Source: Clostridia bacterium
Lineage (GTDB): Bacteria > Bacillota > Clostridia > Oscillospirales > CAG-272
Reading direction: 5' to 3'
Assembly (NCBI GenBank): GCA_017502135.1
Contig: JAFVVP010000004.1
Location: 107,290 to 171,289, forward strand
DNA length: 64,000 nt
A model generated the notes under the pieces. That model was not told the DNA's origin, searched no databases, and saw only the letters and a list, made by a program, of their open reading frames with translations. A program made the translations under genes and the position numbers. Positions 61,034-64,000 of this stretch are shown here, in pieces; the stretch's first letter is position 1, and each line of letters begins with the position of its first letter.

Positions 61034-61999
61034 TCAGTTTTCTGCCATATAAAGACGCTTATATTTCATGTATGGAAGATCAAGATAGTCCGTGTTGTAA
61101 TTGATTTCGCGAGTTTCATATTGGTTTTTTGAACTGCCACGTCTTCCATCAAAGACGGTAAGGTACCCCATAAAATACTTTTCCGGCTCCTCTTGTGCCG
61201 AGCTTGCTATGTAATCAATTAGTTGCTTTGCGCCTTCGTTTGCCCTAGCATCTCTATATTTAATAGAACCTGAATCACCCAACCATTTCACTTCAACAAG
61301 CGCCACATTTCTATTGATTGGCCACGTCACTTTTATATCAACTGGATGTGTGGCATCTACATTCTGCTCCCGTTTTACTGTATGATTACGCAAAGTGTTT
61401 TGTAAACACTGCCATAGAGAATCACGCATAAAGCGTTCTGGTTTTGCTACAAACTCTTGTTTCGATGTGTCAGACCACACATTTTGAAGAATAAGACAAC
61501 AACTATCCTTAGCATATCGGTTGTTGTAAAAATCCAAGGCTTCATCAAGTTCTTTATATGTAGGGGGCGCAAATATGCTACAAGCGGTCGAATCGACATA
61601 TTCATTCAAAATGTATTGTGTTTCGCCTATACAAATTTTCTCATTGTACGGACCGAAATATGAATATAGGACATGATCGTCTGTATATACAGTATCTAAA
61701 GGTTCAATTATAAATTGACTTTCTGATACGGCTATAACGGTACATTCTGAAACGAAGCGTTCGCAAAAATTACCAATACTTATTATTTGCTTGTCCTCAT
61801 AATTCCAGTTGCCAATCGGCAAAACAATATTAAATTTCCATGTTATAAATTCCGGGGGGATTTTTCGAAAAACAATCGACACAAAACGAAACAATTTGCA
61901 CACAGAGTCATGAGGATATCCCATAGCTTGGATTCCTTGGCTTAACTGTGCTTCTAAATTTCGTTCAAGCATCCCCTCTAAAACATTTCTTTCTATCAT
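61034..61999 (-). CDS. PD-(D/E)XK nuclease-like effector of a three-gene system
   Basis: A 321-residue protein of no named family that I recognise. The C-terminal half has a restriction-endonuclease-fold core: Asp221 (HPVDIKV), Glu236 and Lys238 (LVEVKWLG), then a conserved-looking helix (NEGAKQLIDYI). The N-terminal 200 residues may be the adaptor that contacts the partners. Last gene of the operon, 17 bases after the middle component. Inferred to cut DNA when the ATPase senses an invader. Confidence 0.6.
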   Translation of the reverse strand: MIERNVLEGMLERNLEAQLSQGIQAMGYPHDSVCKLFRFVSIVFRKIPPEFITWKFNIVLPIGNWNYEDKQIISIGNFCERFVSECTVIAVSESQFIIEPLDTVYTDDHVLYSYFGPYNEKICIGETQYILNEYVDSTACSIFAPPTYKELDEALDFYNNRYAKDSCCLILQNVWSDTSKQEFVAKPERFMRDSLWQCLQNTLRNHTVKREQNVDATHPVDIKVTWPINRNVALVEVKWLGDSGSIKYRDARANEGAKQLIDYIASSAQEEPEKYFMGYLTVFDGRRGSSKNQYETREINYNTDYLDLPYMKYKRLYMAEN

Positions 62000-62016
62000 C
62001 CAATGTCTCCTATAGT

Positions 62017-62595
62017 TTATTGTACGGTTAAATAGTCAATCCATAATGAGGCTGGAACGATTAAATCAATTTCCGGATTGTTAATAACAGCTTTTAATGC
62101 CCCAAAATCATTATAAAGCTCCTCAATTTGCCCCGGATCAAGCAAAGAGCTTGTCCGATCGATGTTTTCAAACAATGCAATTCCAGGCTCTTTTTGAATT
62201 GCAGCAATAACCCTCGGTAAAGATTTAGTCAACAAAGAATCTAAAACCGTATCAATGAATCTTGTTCTCCAACCAAGCATAGATGACCGTGATAATCGAT
62301 CAATATAACTAACATCAACCTCATCAGAAATTCTATAATAACCAGCGTCATCATCGATAAGAAAACCTTTTGAAGTTAATAATTCTAGCTCTTTTAGCAA
62401 TTCCACGCTCATTGGAGCTCCATACTTATTTCTCGCAAAACTGTATCCCCAAGCAGTCGAATTATTTCCATCATATATGGAAAGCAATTCTGCTAAATAT
62501 AACATGGCATTTATTTCGAACGCAGTTTGTTCGAAATAAGTATTTCTTGGATGTGAAAGAAAGTACAAAATATCGAAATTAGCATATACATTCAC
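62017..62595 (-). CDS. Middle component of a putative ABC-three-component-like system
   Basis: A 192-residue protein; GTG at 62595 has GGGGGA upstream and follows the ATPase stop by 2 bases. Mostly helical with winged-helix character (AFEINAMLYLAELL, SVELLKELELLTSKGFLIDDDAGYYRIS). Size, gene order and coupling to an SMC-like ATPase gene match the 'middle component' of ABC-3C systems, although no specific subfamily is recognised. Confidence 0.55.
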   Translation of the reverse strand: MNVYANFDILYFLSHPRNTYFEQTAFEINAMLYLAELLSIYDGNNSTAWGYSFARNKYGAPMSVELLKELELLTSKGFLIDDDAGYYRISDEVDVSYIDRLSRSSMLGWRTRFIDTVLDSLLTKSLPRVIAAIQKEPGIALFENIDRTSSLLDPGQIEELYNDFGALKAVINNPEIDLIVPASLWIDYLTVQ

Positions 62596-62597
62596 GT

Positions 62598-64000
62598 TTA
62601 TTCCCCCAAACACTTTTCTATTTCAGAGATCGCATTTTGAAATAATTCAAAGAGCGAACTCTGAACAGAAGAGAGTTTTGCCCATTTTAACATGTTGATT
62701 AATGCGAATTTGGAAGCTTTAGTATTATTTGCTAAAGTTCGAATCAAACCAGAGGAATTGAGATTTGCAGTAATAATCATTTTTTGGTGAGAATCAATAT
62801 ACTCAGAAAACATAGAACCTGCGTTTGTTTCATAAGCAATATCTAGGGATCCTTCAGGCGTATCAATGAGCATAGTAGTGCTTATTCTTTCGGAAGAACA
62901 TACATAATCAACAATTGCCATACGCAATGCAATATCTATAAAAAAACGTTGTGATTCAGACAATTCAAATTCATTGTCCCTGCTAGTGTCATCGATTTGA
63001 AGAATAAATTTAAACAACCGTCGTCCATCTTCTGTTACCGACGTTAAGTTCATATCCAAATCTAGACCCGTAAACTTTTTAGCAAATTTCTTAAATATTG
63101 GCAAAAAATCAATCTGAACTTTTCGGTAAATATGCTCTAAATCATGGCACAACTGATCGTACTCTTGTTTTACACTATCACGTTCAGCGATGTGTTGGCC
63201 TTTTTCATCCTCAACGCTTTTTATAGAATCCTGCAGTGCCTTAATACGTTCTGCCCACGATCCCTCTGACTCATCATTTTGGAGAAAACTATACCGTTTT
63301 TCCTCTATCTCCGATCTCCTTTTCTGCAAAGCTTCCACTTTTGAAGAAAGGCTATTTACTTGCTCGTCCACATGCTTTTGCCGTAATACGCGCTCTTCAA
63401 GTGCTTTTGTTACCCTTAAAAGTTCAGCATCTTTAGCGGCAAGTTTTTGAATAATGTCCTCTTGATTTACTTCAATTTCAGCAACACGCTCACCACAAAG
63501 AGGACAAGTTTTTTCTTCCATACATTTCTGTATACGTTGCGGCAAATCCTGATGCTTTGTATGGCATATAGGACACCCATCTGCAATCAATTCTCGTATT
63601 AATGGATTTTGTGACAAAAAGCTCCCATCTGAATACAACGTTTTATATATATCTTCGTATTCTTTTTCCAAACGAATACGCTCAACCGACATTTCTGTAA
63701 TTTGGGCATACAATTGTTGCTGCTCTTTTTTGTATCCCTCAATTTTTGCAATGATTTCATCGATTTCTTTTACTAACTCTTCGTAATCGTTTTTTGCGCT
63801 TGCTTCGTCTTCTTCCTGATAGTTAGTACGATTTCCTTGTGCCTTATTACGTTCTTCAATTAGTGTAGTTAATCGAGTCGTTTGCTTTGTGATTTCCCAT
63901 TGAACATTTCGTATTCTTGAATTAATCTTTTGCAATTTTCGCGAGAGATCATCCGCTTTGTCTGCATTGTCGACATTTTGTCCTAAACAAAGAAAAATTG
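62598..64000 (-). CDS. Rad50/SMC-like ATPase with zinc knuckles (partial, N-terminus beyond window)
   Basis: At least 466 residues; the frame is open to the window edge (no start needed at the internal TTG at 63935), so the Walker A part lies outside. Coiled coils flank two CxxC knuckles (CPICHTKH and CPLCGERV, about 63490-63575). The C-terminal head has a signature-like ELSESQRFFIDIALRMA, Walker B TTMLIDTPEGSLD with the following Glu, and a D-loop. This is the lower half of an ABC-type ATPase as in ABC-3C and Rad50-like conflict systems. Confidence 0.75.
   Translation of the reverse strand, partial: IFLCLGQNVDNADKADDLSRKLQKINSRIRNVQWEITKQTTRLTTLIEERNKAQGNRTNYQEEDEASAKNDYEELVKEIDEIIAKIEGYKKEQQQLYAQITEMSVERIRLEKEYEDIYKTLYSDGSFLSQNPLIRELIADGCPICHTKHQDLPQRIQKCMEEKTCPLCGERVAEIEVNQEDIIQKLAAKDAELLRVTKALEERVLRQKHVDEQVNSLSSKVEALQKRRSEIEEKRYSFLQNDESEGSWAERIKALQDSIKSVEDEKGQHIAERDSVKQEYDQLCHDLEHIYRKVQIDFLPIFKKFAKKFTGLDLDMNLTSVTEDGRRLFKFILQIDDTSRDNEFELSESQRFFIDIALRMAIVDYVCSSERISTTMLIDTPEGSLDIAYETNAGSMFSEYIDSHQKMIITANLNSSGLIRTLANNTKASKFALINMLKWAKLSSVQSSLFELFQNAISEIEKCLGE

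Larger units (their letters stand above)
52421..64000. mobile_element. Integrative element at tRNA-Pro (left part, right end outside window)
   Basis: The region starts at tandem tRNA-Pro remnants. It contains two tyrosine recombinases, an excisionase-like protein, a ribbon-helix-helix protein, a replication-type winged-helix protein, an iteron-like array and cargo (HEPN protein, MerR regulator, three-gene nuclease/ATPase operon). No right attachment site is in the window and no conjugation genes are seen, so it may be an IME or the start of an ICE. Confidence 0.75.

Overview
The window reads like chromosome from an anaerobic Bacillota, most likely a gut-type Clostridia. Supporting signs are a bifurcating Flx/Hdr electron-transfer operon, the tig-clpP-clpX order, an L10 leader before rplJ-rplL, a glycine riboswitch, a DUF1540 protein, TTG/GTG starts behind strong AGGAGG ribosome binding sites, and sigma-A promoters of the TTGNNN-N17-TATAAT type. 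The genus cannot be fixed from the sequence. Housekeeping genes have moderate GC. Two short islands and the right-hand 11 kb are visibly more AT-rich or foreign in content.

Layout. 1-7.2 kb (minus): a class II fumarase followed by hdrB, hdrC, hdrA, an MvhD/FlxD protein, two ferredoxin-like subunits and the first codons of a probable FlxA, all behind one promoter at 7.2 kb. 7.4-17.0 kb (minus): a complete oligopeptide ABC transporter (oppA-B-C-D-F plus a small membrane protein) in which nearly every subunit carries extra domains. 17.3-18.6 kb: a membrane-anchored XRE regulator. 18.7-21.8 kb: island 1, a zinc-ribbon/nuclease repeat protein plus a DUF2513-type partner, bracketed by 50-bp direct repeats. 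21.9-23.9 kb: a YeiH-type exporter with its divergent LysR regulator. 24.1-24.3 kb: tRNA-fMet and tRNA-Leu. 24.5-31.7 kb: a degenerate GDPD-like protein, miaA, an acyl-ACP thioesterase, a VanRS-like two-component system, clpX and clpP. 31.8-43.7 kb: tig, a phosphoesterase, a DUF1540 protein, thrC, a dipeptidase, yraN, rnhB, rbgA, lepB, apgM, rpsT, an MBL hydrolase and an alanine/glycine symporter under a tandem glycine riboswitch. 44.3-46.8 kb: island 2, a paralogue of the zinc-ribbon nuclease with a different partner gene. 47.0-51.9 kb: tRNA-Trp, rplL, rplJ, rarA, a small DUF3298-like protein and a B12-binding radical SAM protein. 52.0-52.3 kb: a small membrane peptide with an OadB-like motif.

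From about 52.3 kb to the right edge lies the left part of an integrative element inserted at tRNA-Pro(UGG). It contains tandem tRNA-half/attachment remnants, a HEPN-type protein, two adjacent tyrosine recombinases (one with a duplicated DNA-binding domain), a ribbon-helix-helix protein, a replication-type winged-helix protein, an excisionase-like protein and a roughly 500-bp array of degenerate iteron-like repeats. A TipA-type MerR regulator with its own 19-bp-spacer promoter, two small element genes and a three-gene operon follow. That operon encodes a PD-(D/E)XK nuclease, a middle component and a Rad50/SMC-like ATPase with zinc knuckles (cut by the window end). It resembles the ABC-three-component conflict systems and is the strongest candidate here for an undescribed defence system. 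The paired zinc-ribbon-nuclease islands with swappable partner genes are the second candidate.
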